Of a stretch of DNA of 64,000 nucleotides, positions 43,082-51,936 are shown in pieces. Location: positions 17,593 to 81,592 of the forward strand of contig DATLYW010000003.1 of assembly GCA_035574315.1 (NCBI GenBank). The letters are read 5' to 3'. Numbering within the stretch: position 1 is the first letter of the stretch; every line of letters starts with the position of its first letter. The position numbers and the translations under genes were made by a program. The notes under the pieces are model-generated. The model searched no databases, was not told the origin of the DNA, and saw only the letters and a program-made list of their open reading frames with translations. This stretch comes from Candidatus Zixiibacteriota bacterium (lineage in GTDB: Bacteria; Desulfobacterota; Binatia; UBA9968).

Positions 43082-44793
43082 GCGTCTCGGGCTGGGCCGC
43101 GCCGCGCTTGCCGGCGCTCAATCCGACGCACCTTTTGTTTGCCTTCACCGGGCTCGCGCTGGCGTACCTGGTACTGCCCCCGTTCTTTTTCATCCTTCAT
43201 ACCAGCGTCGTCGTCGACCGCGGGCTTCGGGCCGGGAGTTTCACCTTCCAGCATTTCGCCAGCATCGTCGAATCCCTCGACGACGTCCGGACCCTGCTCG
43301 CAAACTCTCTGACCTTTTCGGTCGGAAGCGCGGCCGTGGCGCTCGCCTACGGAACGATGCTTGCCTGGCTCGCCGAGCGCTCGAACGCGCCTTTTCGCAC
43401 CCTCGCCTACGTCTCGGCTTACATCTCGTTCGCCATTCCCGGAATCATCAAGGTGGTCGGCTGGATCATGCTGCTCGGCCCCAAGGCCGGGATCCTGAAC
43501 GCGGCGCTCGCTGCTCTCACCGGCCGACCGTTGCTCAACATCTTCTCGATGTCCGGGATGGTCCTGATCGAGAGCTTTCTATGGATTCCGGTGGTCTTCC
43601 TGTTGATGTCCACCCCCTTCCGCTCCATGGATCCCGCGCTGGAGGAGGCGGCGGCGGCGGCCGGAAGCAGCGGCTGGCAGGTCTTTCGCCGGGTGACGTT
43701 TCCCCTGGCCCTGCCGAGCGTGCTGGCCGTCCTGCTGCTGACGTTCATCCGTTCGCTCGAAGCGTTCGAGATCCCGGCCCTCGTGGGCATCCCGGCGGGT
43801 ATCGAGGTGCTGACGACCAAGATCTATCTCCAGATCCGCGGCGGCCTCATTCCCAAATACGGCGAGGCGAGCGCGTATTCGACCATCCTGATCGCCCTGG
43901 TGGCGCTGGGGCTCTATCCCTACTACCGCGTCACCAGCAAGTCGTACAAATTCACAACGATCAGCGGCAAGGCCTACCGCCCTCATCGTGTCGACCTCGG
44001 ACGATGGCGCTGGCTGGGCGGCTGCCTGATGCTCGTGCTGCCATTGCTCCAGTGCCTGCCGGTGGCCGCGATCGCCTGGTCCTCGCTTTTGCCCTTCGCC
44101 CAGGCGCCGTCGTGGCGGGCGCTCTCGCTCGTCAGCCTCAACAACTATCGCACGGCCTTCTCGGACAGCGGCATCGTGGGCTCCGTCTTCAACAGCCTCA
44201 CGGTCAGCGTGGCTTCGGCGACCGTCGCGATCGCGCTCACGTTCGTGGCCGCCTGGTTCATCGTGCGCGCGTCGTTGAAAGCGCGCTGGCTGCTCGATCA
44301 GATGGCGATGCTGCCGCTGGTATTCCCCGGAATCGTGATGGGCATCGCCATCCTCAAGATGTACCTCGCGCTTCCGATCCCCGTGTACGGAACCATATGG
44401 ATCCTGGTCCTGGCGTTCATCGCGCGTTATCTTCCCTACGGCATCCGTTTCAGCCATTCGGCGCTGTTGAGCGTGCATCGCGAGCTCGAAGAAGGGGCGA
44501 TGGCGAGCGGCGCGACCTGGTTCCAGATGGTTCGGCATGTCCTGGTCCCGCTGGTCATGCCGGCCTTGCTCGCCGGCTGGATCTACATCTTTCTCATCAC
44601 TTTCCGGGAGCTTTCCATCGCGCTGCTGCTCTATTCTCCTGGCTCGCAGGTGGTCGCGGTGAAGATCTGGGAGCTCTGGGACAATGGCCACGTCGGCGAG
44701 CTTGCGGCGTTCAGCCTGGTCATCACCGCCGGGACCGTGCTCGTGGGATCGTTTTTCGTCAAGCTCGCGCAGCGCCAGGGCCTGCAGGATTGA
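43045..44793 (+). CDS. ABC transporter permease with two fused membrane domains (Fe3+-type/FbpB family)
   Basis: About 582 residues with about 12 membrane helices in two homologous halves. Each half has a coupling EAA loop: ALEEAAAAAGSSGWQVFRRV and ELEEGAMASGATWFQMVRHV. This is the layout of iron-, thiamine- and related ABC permeases. The start is a TTG at 43045 overlapping the binding-protein gene, preceded by AAGGA. Other starts in the frame are less plausible, so the start is uncertain. No ATP-binding subunit is nearby in the window, so an ATPase must be shared or elsewhere. Confidence 0.88.
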   Translation: MGKAGSRDHAQISVSGWAAPRLPALNPTHLLFAFTGLALAYLVLPPFFFILHTSVVVDRGLRAGSFTFQHFASIVESLDDVRTLLANSLTFSVGSAAVALAYGTMLAWLAERSNAPFRTLAYVSAYISFAIPGIIKVVGWIMLLGPKAGILNAALAALTGRPLLNIFSMSGMVLIESFLWIPVVFLLMSTPFRSMDPALEEAAAAAGSSGWQVFRRVTFPLALPSVLAVLLLTFIRSLEAFEIPALVGIPAGIEVLTTKIYLQIRGGLIPKYGEASAYSTILIALVALGLYPYYRVTSKSYKFTTISGKAYRPHRVDLGRWRWLGGCLMLVLPLLQCLPVAAIAWSSLLPFAQAPSWRALSLVSLNNYRTAFSDSGIVGSVFNSLTVSVASATVAIALTFVAAWFIVRASLKARWLLDQMAMLPLVFPGIVMGIAILKMYLALPIPVYGTIWILVLAFIARYLPYGIRFSHSALLSVHRELEEGAMASGATWFQMVRHVLVPLVMPALLAGWIYIFLITFRELSIALLLYSPGSQVVAVKIWELWDNGHVGELAAFSLVITAGTVLVGSFFVKLAQRQGLQD

Positions 44794-44872
44794 GCCGGGG
44801 ACCGGCGCCGCTCCGGCGATTGCGCCGGAGCGCGAACGAAGTCCGAGCAATATCTCGAATTGAGGAGAGCGC

Positions 44873-45682
44873 ATGACCGACAGCCAACTCGTTTTGCAAA
44901 GGCTCGACGAAACTTCCGGTGTCGCGTGGCTGACGCTGAACCGCCCGGAGAAGAAAAACGCGCTGAGCATCGCCCTGTTGAGCGAGCTCGGAGCGGCTTT
45001 GCGCGACTTGCGCGAAAATCCGGCGATCCGCTGCATCGTCACGACGGGAGCCGGAGACTGCTACTCCTCCGGGCGCGACCTCTACGACATGCGAAACCAG
45101 GACAATCGCCGGCGGAGCCGGGGCGTGGGGGGTGTGGCCGAGATCGTAGCGCTGATGCGCAGCTGCCCCCAGATCACGATCGCGGCCGTCCGGGGCTGGT
45201 GTCTGGGAGGCGGTCTGGCGCTCGTCAACGGCCACGACCTGGTCGTCAGCGCGGAGACGGCGAAGTACGGCATGCCGGAGATCATCCGGGGAAGCTACGG
45301 CGCGACGGCCACGCCGACGCTGTTCCACGCCGGCATACCGTTGAAGAAGGCCTTTTACATTTCCCTTACCGGGAGAAACCTGTCGGCGGGCGAAGCCGAG
45401 CGAATCGGACTGGTCTCGCAGGTGGTTCCCGACGGGGAACTCACGGCTTCGGTCGAAACGCTCGCGCGGGAGATCGCCAGCCGCAACGCGGCGGCGCTGG
45501 AGCACGCCAAGATCGCCGCTTACATGATGAAGGACATGAACTTCGAAACGGCGCTCAGAACCGACGACCTCGTCGCCCACCGCCTGCGTTACTATACCAA
45601 TCCGCTGAGCGACGTCGAAGGCTACCTGCAGTCGCAAAAAGGGGGCGGAAACGCCCGCTACGTAAAGCCGGAAAAAAAGTAA
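44873..45682 (+). CDS. Enoyl-CoA hydratase/isomerase family protein
   Basis: 269 residues, with GAGGAG before the ATG. Features: VAWLTLNRPEKKNALS, the oxyanion-hole blocks CYSSGRDLYDM and AVRGWCLGGGLALVNGHDLVVS, and YGMPEIIRGSYGATATP, then TGRNLSAGEAERIGLVSQVV. It would hydrate or isomerise an unsaturated acyl-CoA, the step after the acyl-CoA dehydrogenases. The substrate is unknown. It closes the plus-strand block and is convergent with the double CoA-transferase gene. Confidence 0.92.
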   Translation: MTDSQLVLQRLDETSGVAWLTLNRPEKKNALSIALLSELGAALRDLRENPAIRCIVTTGAGDCYSSGRDLYDMRNQDNRRRSRGVGGVAEIVALMRSCPQITIAAVRGWCLGGGLALVNGHDLVVSAETAKYGMPEIIRGSYGATATPTLFHAGIPLKKAFYISLTGRNLSAGEAERIGLVSQVVPDGELTASVETLAREIASRNAAALEHAKIAAYMMKDMNFETALRTDDLVAHRLRYYTNPLSDVEGYLQSQKGGGNARYVKPEKK

Positions 45683-45751
45683 TCGGGATTCCTCGACCGA
45701 ATGTCGTTCCCGGCGCTCGGTTTCGCGGCCGCGCCGTCCGTGAGGTAGCCG

Positions 45752-48157
45752 TCAGCGCAGCACCTCTCGCGCCGTCAGGTCGGCGATCTGCTCCCTCGAC
45801 AGGCCGAGAATCCCGCCCAAAACCGCCTCGTTGTCTTCGCCCGCCCGGTGAGCGAACTCCTCGCGGCGGGCCTGCACGCCGTGCAATCGCACGGTCGGGC
45901 CGGTCCGGGTGATCCAGCCGGTCTCCGGGTGATACACCTCTCGCGTGAAGCCGCGCTCGCGCAGGTGAGGGTCCCGGTAAAGATCTTCGCCGCTTTGCAC
46001 CACGCCGGCCGCGATCCCCGCGCGCTGCAACTTGATCATGACCTGGTGAGGCGTGTGCCGGATCGTCCAGGACTCCACCAGGGCATCGAGCTCCTTTCGG
46101 TTGGCGAGGCGGGCGGCCACGCAGCTGAAGCGCGGATCGCTCTCCCATTGAGGCTCGCCGGCGATGCCACAGAAGCGCGCCCATTGCTCGTCCGTTTCGA
46201 TCGAGATCACGCACCAGCGGTCCTCGCCTCTGCAACGATAGCATCCGTGGGGGGCCGCAAGCGCAGAGGCGTTGCCCCGGGGCTCCGGCTCCCTGCCGCC
46301 GATCAACCATTCGAGATAGGCCGGCGCGAGCATCGAGGCGGCGGTCTCCGCCTGTGAAATGTCGATGTGCTGTCCTTTGCCGGTACGAGCGCGGTAGTGC
46401 AGTGCGGCAAGGATCGCGAGCGCGCCGAAGGAAGGCGCGAGATAATCCGGAAACGCGGTCTGGGAGGCGGCTCCCGGCCGTTCCACCTCCGGGTCACGCC
46501 ACAGATAGGTCATGCCCGAGAACGCCATCAGGATCGGGCCGAAGCTCAGGAAGTCCCGCCGCGGTCCGGTGTGACCGAAGGCCTGCAAGCTGGCCAGAAT
46601 GACGTCCCGCCGAATCTCCTTCATACGGGGATAGTCGAGCCCCCAGCTCGCCAGCACGCGGGCGCTGAAGTTCTCAACGACCACGTCGCAGCGTTCGATC
46701 AACCGCCTGGCCAGCGCTGCCCCTTCCGGGTGTTTCATGTCGAGCGCGATCCTCTTGCGGTTCCGGTTGCCCTCGAGATCGGAGGCGAGCTGAAATACCG
46801 GGCCGCGTTGCGGGCTTCGAGCGGCTCGACCCGGCTCGATGGCGATGACCTCGGCCCCGTGCTCGGCCAGCAGCCCGGCCAGCGCCGGGCCGACGATGCC
46901 CGTCGGAAAGCTGAGCACCCGCACGCCGGCGAACGGCCGAGCGTCGCTGTCACGCCCGGCGGCCGCGAGCCAGGCCGAAGGTCGCGCCAGGTGCTTATCG
47001 ATCTCGGCTTGATGCTCTCCCAGAATCGGCGCCGGGCGTTCTATCCGGCAGGGGCTTTCCGAGAAACGATAGGGATCTCCCGGAAAGCCGTGCCGCCCGA
47101 GATGCGGATGGTTGAGCTCGACGACATAGCCGCGGTGCTTCGTTTGCTTGTCCTCAAGGAAGGCTCGTGGCGAATGGACCGGCGCGGCGGCCAGGCGCCG
47201 GGATTGCAATTCCTCGAACAGGCCGTCGACGGTAAAATCGGCCGTGCGCGACTCGATCATTCGGTCGAGCAGCGATCGCAGGGGAAAGCGGTTTTGAACG
47301 TCGTCGTACTTGGGATCGGCCAGCTCCGGCGGGTTTCCCAGCCATTCGACCAGCCGCCGCCAGTGGTCTGCCTGGTTGCAAAAGATACGAACGTAGCCGT
47401 CCCGACAGCGGTAGGTGTCGGCCACGGTGGTCGGCTGGCGGTGGCCGGTCCGGCCGACGATCTCTCCCGTGGCGCTGTAACGAGTCGCCAGCCTGAGAAA
47501 GGGATCGCCCGCCAGCACGTCCTGGAGCGAGACCTCGACGAGCTCGCCGAGACCGGTGGCCCGCCGGTTGTAGAGCGCGACCAGCGTGCCGAACGCCGCG
47601 TGAACCGACCCCAGGAAGAAAGCGATCTCCGAAGGACCCATGAGCGGCGGCCGCTCCGGATGTCCGCAGACGCTCATCAATCCGCCCATGGCGAACGCGA
47701 CGATGCCGGGAGCCTCGAAATCGCGGTACGGCCCCGAAAGACCGAAGCCGGTGATCGACGTCAGGACCAGAGCGGGATTGATGGACCGGAGCTCTTCAAT
47801 TCCGAGACCCAGCCGCTCCAGCCAGGCGAGGCCGCGATCCTCGATCACGACGTCGGCGTGGCGCACCAGGCCGCGGAAGGTCCGGCGCCCGTCTTCGCGC
47901 TCGAGATCGACGACGACGCTGCGCTTGTTCGTGTGGCAGGCGGCGAAGGCGAGGCTTTTCTCGGGATGCGGATCGCCGTCCTTGAAGGGCCCTTCGTGCC
48001 GCGCCGGAGCCCCGTCCGGAGGTTCGATGAGAACGACCTCCGCTCCCAGATTCGCAAGCAGCCTGCCGCAGTAGCCGCCGCGGCGCCCGGTCAGATCGAG
48101 AATCCGCAGGCCTGAAAGCGCGCTTTTTTCACCGTTGGCGTCGGTTCCCGGGGGCAT
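45752..48157 (-). CDS. Double-domain CaiB/BaiF CoA-transferase
   Basis: 801 residues made of two CaiB-like domains in tandem, the first about residues 10-385 and the second about 395-795. Domain 1 starts LSGLRILDLTGRRGGYCGRLLANLG and domain 2 starts VRVLSFPTGIVGPALAGLLAEHG. The catalytic aspartate position is occupied in domain 2 (FPDYLAPSFGALAILAAL), but domain 1 has GPSEIAFFLGSVHAAFG with no aspartate there, so domain 1 may be inactive or structural. Family members normally work as interlocked dimers, so the fusion may build such a pair in one chain. The start ATG (48157) lies a few bases from its predicted transcription start. Confidence 0.9.
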   Translation of the reverse strand: MPPGTDANGEKSALSGLRILDLTGRRGGYCGRLLANLGAEVVLIEPPDGAPARHEGPFKDGDPHPEKSLAFAACHTNKRSVVVDLEREDGRRTFRGLVRHADVVIEDRGLAWLERLGLGIEELRSINPALVLTSITGFGLSGPYRDFEAPGIVAFAMGGLMSVCGHPERPPLMGPSEIAFFLGSVHAAFGTLVALYNRRATGLGELVEVSLQDVLAGDPFLRLATRYSATGEIVGRTGHRQPTTVADTYRCRDGYVRIFCNQADHWRRLVEWLGNPPELADPKYDDVQNRFPLRSLLDRMIESRTADFTVDGLFEELQSRRLAAAPVHSPRAFLEDKQTKHRGYVVELNHPHLGRHGFPGDPYRFSESPCRIERPAPILGEHQAEIDKHLARPSAWLAAAGRDSDARPFAGVRVLSFPTGIVGPALAGLLAEHGAEVIAIEPGRAARSPQRGPVFQLASDLEGNRNRKRIALDMKHPEGAALARRLIERCDVVVENFSARVLASWGLDYPRMKEIRRDVILASLQAFGHTGPRRDFLSFGPILMAFSGMTYLWRDPEVERPGAASQTAFPDYLAPSFGALAILAALHYRARTGKGQHIDISQAETAASMLAPAYLEWLIGGREPEPRGNASALAAPHGCYRCRGEDRWCVISIETDEQWARFCGIAGEPQWESDPRFSCVAARLANRKELDALVESWTIRHTPHQVMIKLQRAGIAAGVVQSGEDLYRDPHLRERGFTREVYHPETGWITRTGPTVRLHGVQARREEFAHRAGEDNEAVLGGILGLSREQIADLTAREVLR

Positions 48158-48169
48158 GCTGGAGGGCTG

Positions 48170-48197
48170 ACTATACCACGGCGGCCGTGAAAGCCAA
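48170..48197 (-). promoter_or_regulatory. Promoter of the double CoA-transferase, near-leaderless
   Basis: Minus strand TTGGCT (48197-48192), 16-nt spacer, TATAGT (48175-48170). Transcription would start near 48163, only about 6 bases before the ATG at 48157, which has no ribosome-binding site. This suggests leaderless or near-leaderless translation. Confidence 0.5.
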
Positions 48198-48264
48198 AGC
48201 CGCGAGACCGTGGCGCGCTGGCGAAAAGGGGAAATTTGTGTTTTAAAAAACGTTAGTCCTCCCG

Positions 48265-50667
48265 ATGGCAAAGAGAATCAGACCGGCCTCGCCGGCACAT
48301 CCCCACCTGACGATCCTGGAAGACATCAGCACCCTGATCAGTCATTCCCAGGATCTCCAGGAGACGCTGCAGAACATCGTCAAGATCGTCGCGGAGCGGA
48401 TGGAAACCGAAGTTTGCTCGATCTACATCCTCGATCAGCAGAGGCAGCGCCTCACGCTCCGCGCCACCATGGGTCTCGATCCCGAATCGGTCGGCAAGGT
48501 ATCGATGGCCGTCGGCGAGGGGCTTACCGGCCTGGTGATCGAGCGAATGAAGCCTGTCATGGTGGTCGACGCCCTCGCGCACCCGCGCTACAAGTACTTC
48601 CCGGAAACCGGCGAGGAGCGGTTCCACTCGTTCCTGGGCGTCCCGCTGATCGAGAACAAGCTCCCGCTCGGCGTCCTGGTCGTTCAAACCTCGCGGCGAA
48701 GGCAGTTTTCGGTCGACGAGATCCGGCTGTTGCGAACGATCTCGGCCCAGGCTTCGAGCATCATCGTCCAGGCCCGGTTGCTCGAATCGCTGCGAGACAA
48801 GGAGCGCGAGCGCAAGGACTTCCAGAAGCGCATGGAGGAAGCCATGCGCAAGCTGCGCTCGTACGAGGGACGGCGCCGCGAGCGGGCCTGGCGAGCGGGC
48901 CACCGCTGGCGCGGAAGGCTGACCGGGGTGGCGGCCTCTCCGGGCTTCGGGCGAGGCAAAGCCTACGTGCTGCGGCCGCGCATGGAGCTCTCCGCGATCA
49001 AGAAACAAAAAAGCAGGAATCCCGAGCGCGAGATGGAGCGGTTTCGCAGCGCGGTCGAGCGCGCCATCGAGCAGATCAACCTGGTCAAACAGCGGATGAC
49101 CAGCCTCATTTCCAAGGAAGAGGGCGCGATCTTCGACGTCTACCGGCTGATCCTCGAAGACCCGGCAATCATTCAGCAGATCGAGAGCCTGATCCGGCGC
49201 CGCGGTTACGTCGCCGAGTATGCGGTCCGTTGCGTTTTCGAGCGGTATCTGGAATCGATCGCCAGGATCGAGGACGACTACCTGCGGGAGAGAAGCGCCG
49301 ACGTCAAGGACGCCGCGCAGCGTTTGCTGGAGAACCTGACGGGCGCGACCGACCACCGGCCGGAGCTCCCCGAGGACACGATTCTGGTCGCCGAGAATCT
49401 CTCGCCGGCCGATCTAAGCCTGTTCGAGCGGGACCGTTTTCGCGGCATCCTCCTGGCGACCGGCGGGGTCACCACGCACGCTTCCATCCTGGCCAAGTCC
49501 TTCGAGATCCCCTGCGTGGTGGCGGTCGAGGGGTTGATGGAGACCGTGCGCGACGGAGACTTCGTGATCGTCGACGGGAACTCCGGCGTCGCCTACATCA
49601 ATCCCAATCCCGAGGTCGTGCGCGAGTACGAACGACTGGAGCGCGATTATCTCGCCTTGAACCGGGAGCTGAGCGGGCTCAAGGACGAACCGGCGGAGAC
49701 CCTCGACGGTCACCGGGTGGCTCTGTATGCCAATATCGGGCTGCTCAGCGACATCGCCTTCGCGCATCTTCACGGCGCCCAGGGCGTGGGGCTGTATCGC
49801 ACGGAAATCCCCTTCCTGGCGCACCGCGACTTCCCCAGCGAGGAAGAGCAATACTCGCTCTACAAGAAGGTCGTCGAAGGGATGGCCGGAAAACCGGTGA
49901 CCATCCGCACGCTGGACGTCGGGGCCGACAAGTACCCTTCCTACATCCGCGGCGTCGGCCCTCCCGAGCCGAATCCCTTTCTCGGCTGGCGCTCGATTCG
50001 CATCTCGCTCGACTTCGTGGAGGTCTTCAAGACCCAGCTCCGGGCGATTTTGAGGGCGGCCGCGCTCGGCCGGGTTCGCCTGCTGATCCCGATGATCTCC
50101 AGCCTGGAAGAAATCCTCAAGGTGAAGGAGCTCCTGGCCGAGGCCAAACAGGAGCTCGCCGCGGAAGGAACGCCCTTCGACCCCCAGATGGAAGTCGGGA
50201 TCATGGTGGAGGTTCCCGCCGCCGTACAGCTGGTGGACCGGTTCCTGCGGGAAGTCGATTTCCTGAGCATCGGTACCAACGACCTGATCCAGTACATGCT
50301 TGCGGTGGATCGCAGCAATCGAAAAGTGGCGAACCTCTACGAGCCGCTGCATCCCGCGGTCCTGGCGGCCCTGATGACGACGATCGAGGCGGGCAAGCGG
50401 GCGGGCAAGCGTGTTGCGATGTGCGGCGAGATGGCGGGAGACCCCTTGTGCGCTTTGCTGCTGCTCGGAATGGGCCTGGAAGAGTTCAGCATGGGCTCGC
50501 TCTACGTTCCGGTGATCAAGAAGACGATCCGGTCGGTGACCTATCAAGCGGCGAAAGCGGCGGCCCAGATCGTCCTCCAGATGGATACGGTGGGGGAGAT
50601 CAAGAGATTTCTCTTCGAGCAGATGCGGGAGCTCGGCATGGTCGAGCTCCTCGAGATGTACCATTGA
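48265..50667 (+). CDS. ptsP: Phosphoenolpyruvate-protein phosphotransferase PtsP (GAF-EI, EI-Ntr)
   Basis: 800 residues. An N-terminal GAF domain (about residues 15-165, LEDISTLISHSQDLQETLQNI) is followed by a basic linker and the EI domains. The phosphorylated histidine is in ATGGVTTHASILAKS, the swivel region is present, and the C-terminal PEP-binding TIM barrel has GLYRTEIPFLA, DVGADKYPSY, GTNDLIQYMLAVDR and the catalytic cysteine in AMCGEMAGD. PtsP starts the nitrogen-related PTS, passing phosphate from PEP to NPr and EIIANtr, which couple to nitrogen and carbon status. No npr or ptsN is adjacent. No clear ribosome-binding site precedes the ATG, so the start is uncertain. Confidence 0.94.
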   Translation: MAKRIRPASPAHPHLTILEDISTLISHSQDLQETLQNIVKIVAERMETEVCSIYILDQQRQRLTLRATMGLDPESVGKVSMAVGEGLTGLVIERMKPVMVVDALAHPRYKYFPETGEERFHSFLGVPLIENKLPLGVLVVQTSRRRQFSVDEIRLLRTISAQASSIIVQARLLESLRDKERERKDFQKRMEEAMRKLRSYEGRRRERAWRAGHRWRGRLTGVAASPGFGRGKAYVLRPRMELSAIKKQKSRNPEREMERFRSAVERAIEQINLVKQRMTSLISKEEGAIFDVYRLILEDPAIIQQIESLIRRRGYVAEYAVRCVFERYLESIARIEDDYLRERSADVKDAAQRLLENLTGATDHRPELPEDTILVAENLSPADLSLFERDRFRGILLATGGVTTHASILAKSFEIPCVVAVEGLMETVRDGDFVIVDGNSGVAYINPNPEVVREYERLERDYLALNRELSGLKDEPAETLDGHRVALYANIGLLSDIAFAHLHGAQGVGLYRTEIPFLAHRDFPSEEEQYSLYKKVVEGMAGKPVTIRTLDVGADKYPSYIRGVGPPEPNPFLGWRSIRISLDFVEVFKTQLRAILRAAALGRVRLLIPMISSLEEILKVKELLAEAKQELAAEGTPFDPQMEVGIMVEVPAAVQLVDRFLREVDFLSIGTNDLIQYMLAVDRSNRKVANLYEPLHPAVLAALMTTIEAGKRAGKRVAMCGEMAGDPLCALLLLGMGLEEFSMGSLYVPVIKKTIRSVTYQAAKAAAQIVLQMDTVGEIKRFLFEQMRELGMVELLEMYH

Positions 50668-50691
50668 GCGGAGCGGCCCCTTCGGCGGCGG

Positions 50692-50719
50692 TTGACTTAT
50701 CTCCAAAAACCGCTATGAT
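50692..50719 (+). promoter_or_regulatory. Promoter of the BoxB-like oxygenase operon
   Basis: TTGACT (50692-50697), 16-nt spacer, TATGAT (50714-50719). The transcription start would be near 50726, inside the palindrome that begins at 50721. The unit then has AAAGGA before the ATG at 50774. Confidence 0.65.
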
Positions 50720-50720
50720 G

Positions 50721-50748
50721 CAGGATTCGAACGATCGTTCGAATCCTG
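50721..50748 (+). promoter_or_regulatory. Perfect 28-bp palindrome overlapping the transcription start, candidate repressor operator
   Basis: The half-site CAGGATTCGAACGA (50721-50734) is followed without any spacer by its exact reverse complement to 50748. It lies directly after the -10 box. The centre GAACGATCGTTC resembles symmetric operators bound by TetR/AcrR-type dimers that respond to CoA-thioesters or aromatic acids. A perfect palindrome with no loop is a poor hairpin, so a DNA operator is the better reading. No regulator gene is adjacent. Confidence 0.7.
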
Positions 50749-50773
50749 AAGACCTCCGGAAAGGACGCAGCGG

Positions 50774-51880
50774 ATGATAAAAATCTCCACTTTCGAGGAC
50801 TGGATCGATTATTTCCGCCAGTGGCAGAAGGATATCGGCTATGACCCGGCGCTCCTCGGCGATTACAAATTCGAGACCAAGCTCGGGGACCTTCACTCGC
50901 CGGAAGTCGAGTTCGGCGATTTCAAGGGGCAGCGCAAGTGGGAACGGGTCGGCGAGATCCCGAACCAGTCGATCCGGGACGCGCTCATGAACCTGATCGT
51001 CTACCAGGGCGACACGGAGTTCGCGTCGGTCGAGCAGCAGAAAAACCTCCTCGACACCGCACCCACCGATTACGATCGCCAGGCGCTCATCCGCGTCAAC
51101 AGCGAAGAGATGCGTCACGGCTGGCAGATGTGCTACCTGCTGGTGAACTATTTCGGCGACTCCGGAAAGCTGGAGGCGCGAAAGCTGCTTGAGCGGCGCG
51201 CCTTTCGCGGGGACCGGCTGCTCGGCTCCTTCAACGCGCCGGTGCGCAACTGGCTGGACTTCTTCACCTACACCGAATTCGTCGATCGCGACGGCAAGTA
51301 CCAGCTGACCATGCTGAGCCACTCGTCCTTCGCCCCCCTCGCCCGGAGCGTCACGGCGATGCTCAAGGAAGAGTTTTTCCACATGTTCACCGGTCACACC
51401 GGGCTCACGCGGATTCTGCGCGCGGGCAGGATTCCCGTGCCGATCGTCCAGAAATACTTCAACAAGTGGCTGTCGACCGCCTACGACCTCTTCGGCACCG
51501 ACCATTCATCGTCCGCCCACTGGGCGTACGTCTGGGGGCTGAAAGGAAGGATGGACGAGCACGAAACGGCGGAGCCGGCGCAAAAGGAGAAGCTGAACGA
51601 CCTGGCCCGCGACCATTACCTGCGTGAGTGTGCCAAGCTCATCGACCAGCTGAACCAGCTGGTTCCCGAGGGACAACCCAGGCTGTACGCCCCCGATCTG
51701 AAGTTCCATCGATCGATCGGCGAGCACGCGGGCAAGCCCTACAGCGTCCGGGGCGAGCTGCTTTCCGCCGACGCCTACCGGAGCCACCTCGCGGAGGTGC
51801 TGCCAACGGACGAGGACGAGGCGGTGCTGAGCGAAATCATGAAGCGCAAGGACTGGGTGCAGCAGATGCAGCTGAACTAG
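50774..51880 (+). CDS. BoxB/PaaA-like ferritin-fold diiron oxygenase
   Basis: 368 residues. It resembles BoxB (benzoyl-CoA 2,3-epoxidase) and PaaA-type diiron proteins. The segment VNSEEMRHGWQMCYLLVNYFGD aligns in order with BoxB VNSEE-x-RH-x-W, and a second EEFFHM (ExxH) occurs near residue 200, so two diiron half-sites are present. It is shorter than BoxB (about 470 aa) and lacks a C-terminal part. It should oxygenate a CoA-thioester of an aromatic or aliphatic acid, with O2 as oxidant. The downstream NuoE/NuoF-like proteins are the likely electron supply. Substrate unknown. Confidence 0.82.
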   Translation: MIKISTFEDWIDYFRQWQKDIGYDPALLGDYKFETKLGDLHSPEVEFGDFKGQRKWERVGEIPNQSIRDALMNLIVYQGDTEFASVEQQKNLLDTAPTDYDRQALIRVNSEEMRHGWQMCYLLVNYFGDSGKLEARKLLERRAFRGDRLLGSFNAPVRNWLDFFTYTEFVDRDGKYQLTMLSHSSFAPLARSVTAMLKEEFFHMFTGHTGLTRILRAGRIPVPIVQKYFNKWLSTAYDLFGTDHSSSAHWAYVWGLKGRMDEHETAEPAQKEKLNDLARDHYLRECAKLIDQLNQLVPEGQPRLYAPDLKFHRSIGEHAGKPYSVRGELLSADAYRSHLAEVLPTDEDEAVLSEIMKRKDWVQQMQLN

Positions 51881-51936
51881 CCTGGTCCCGCACTGCGAGG
51901 ACGGGCGCCCGCCGACGCTTGGCTGAGGAGACGTTC

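Noticed and set aside
46367..48115. 582-codon plus-strand open frame opposite the double CoA-transferase
   Set aside because: Antisense shadow of a clearly conserved double CaiB gene, with no motif of its own.
50721..50748. Terminator after ptsP
   Set aside because: The palindrome has no loop and no T-run, and it sits immediately after a -10 box, so an operator is more likely.
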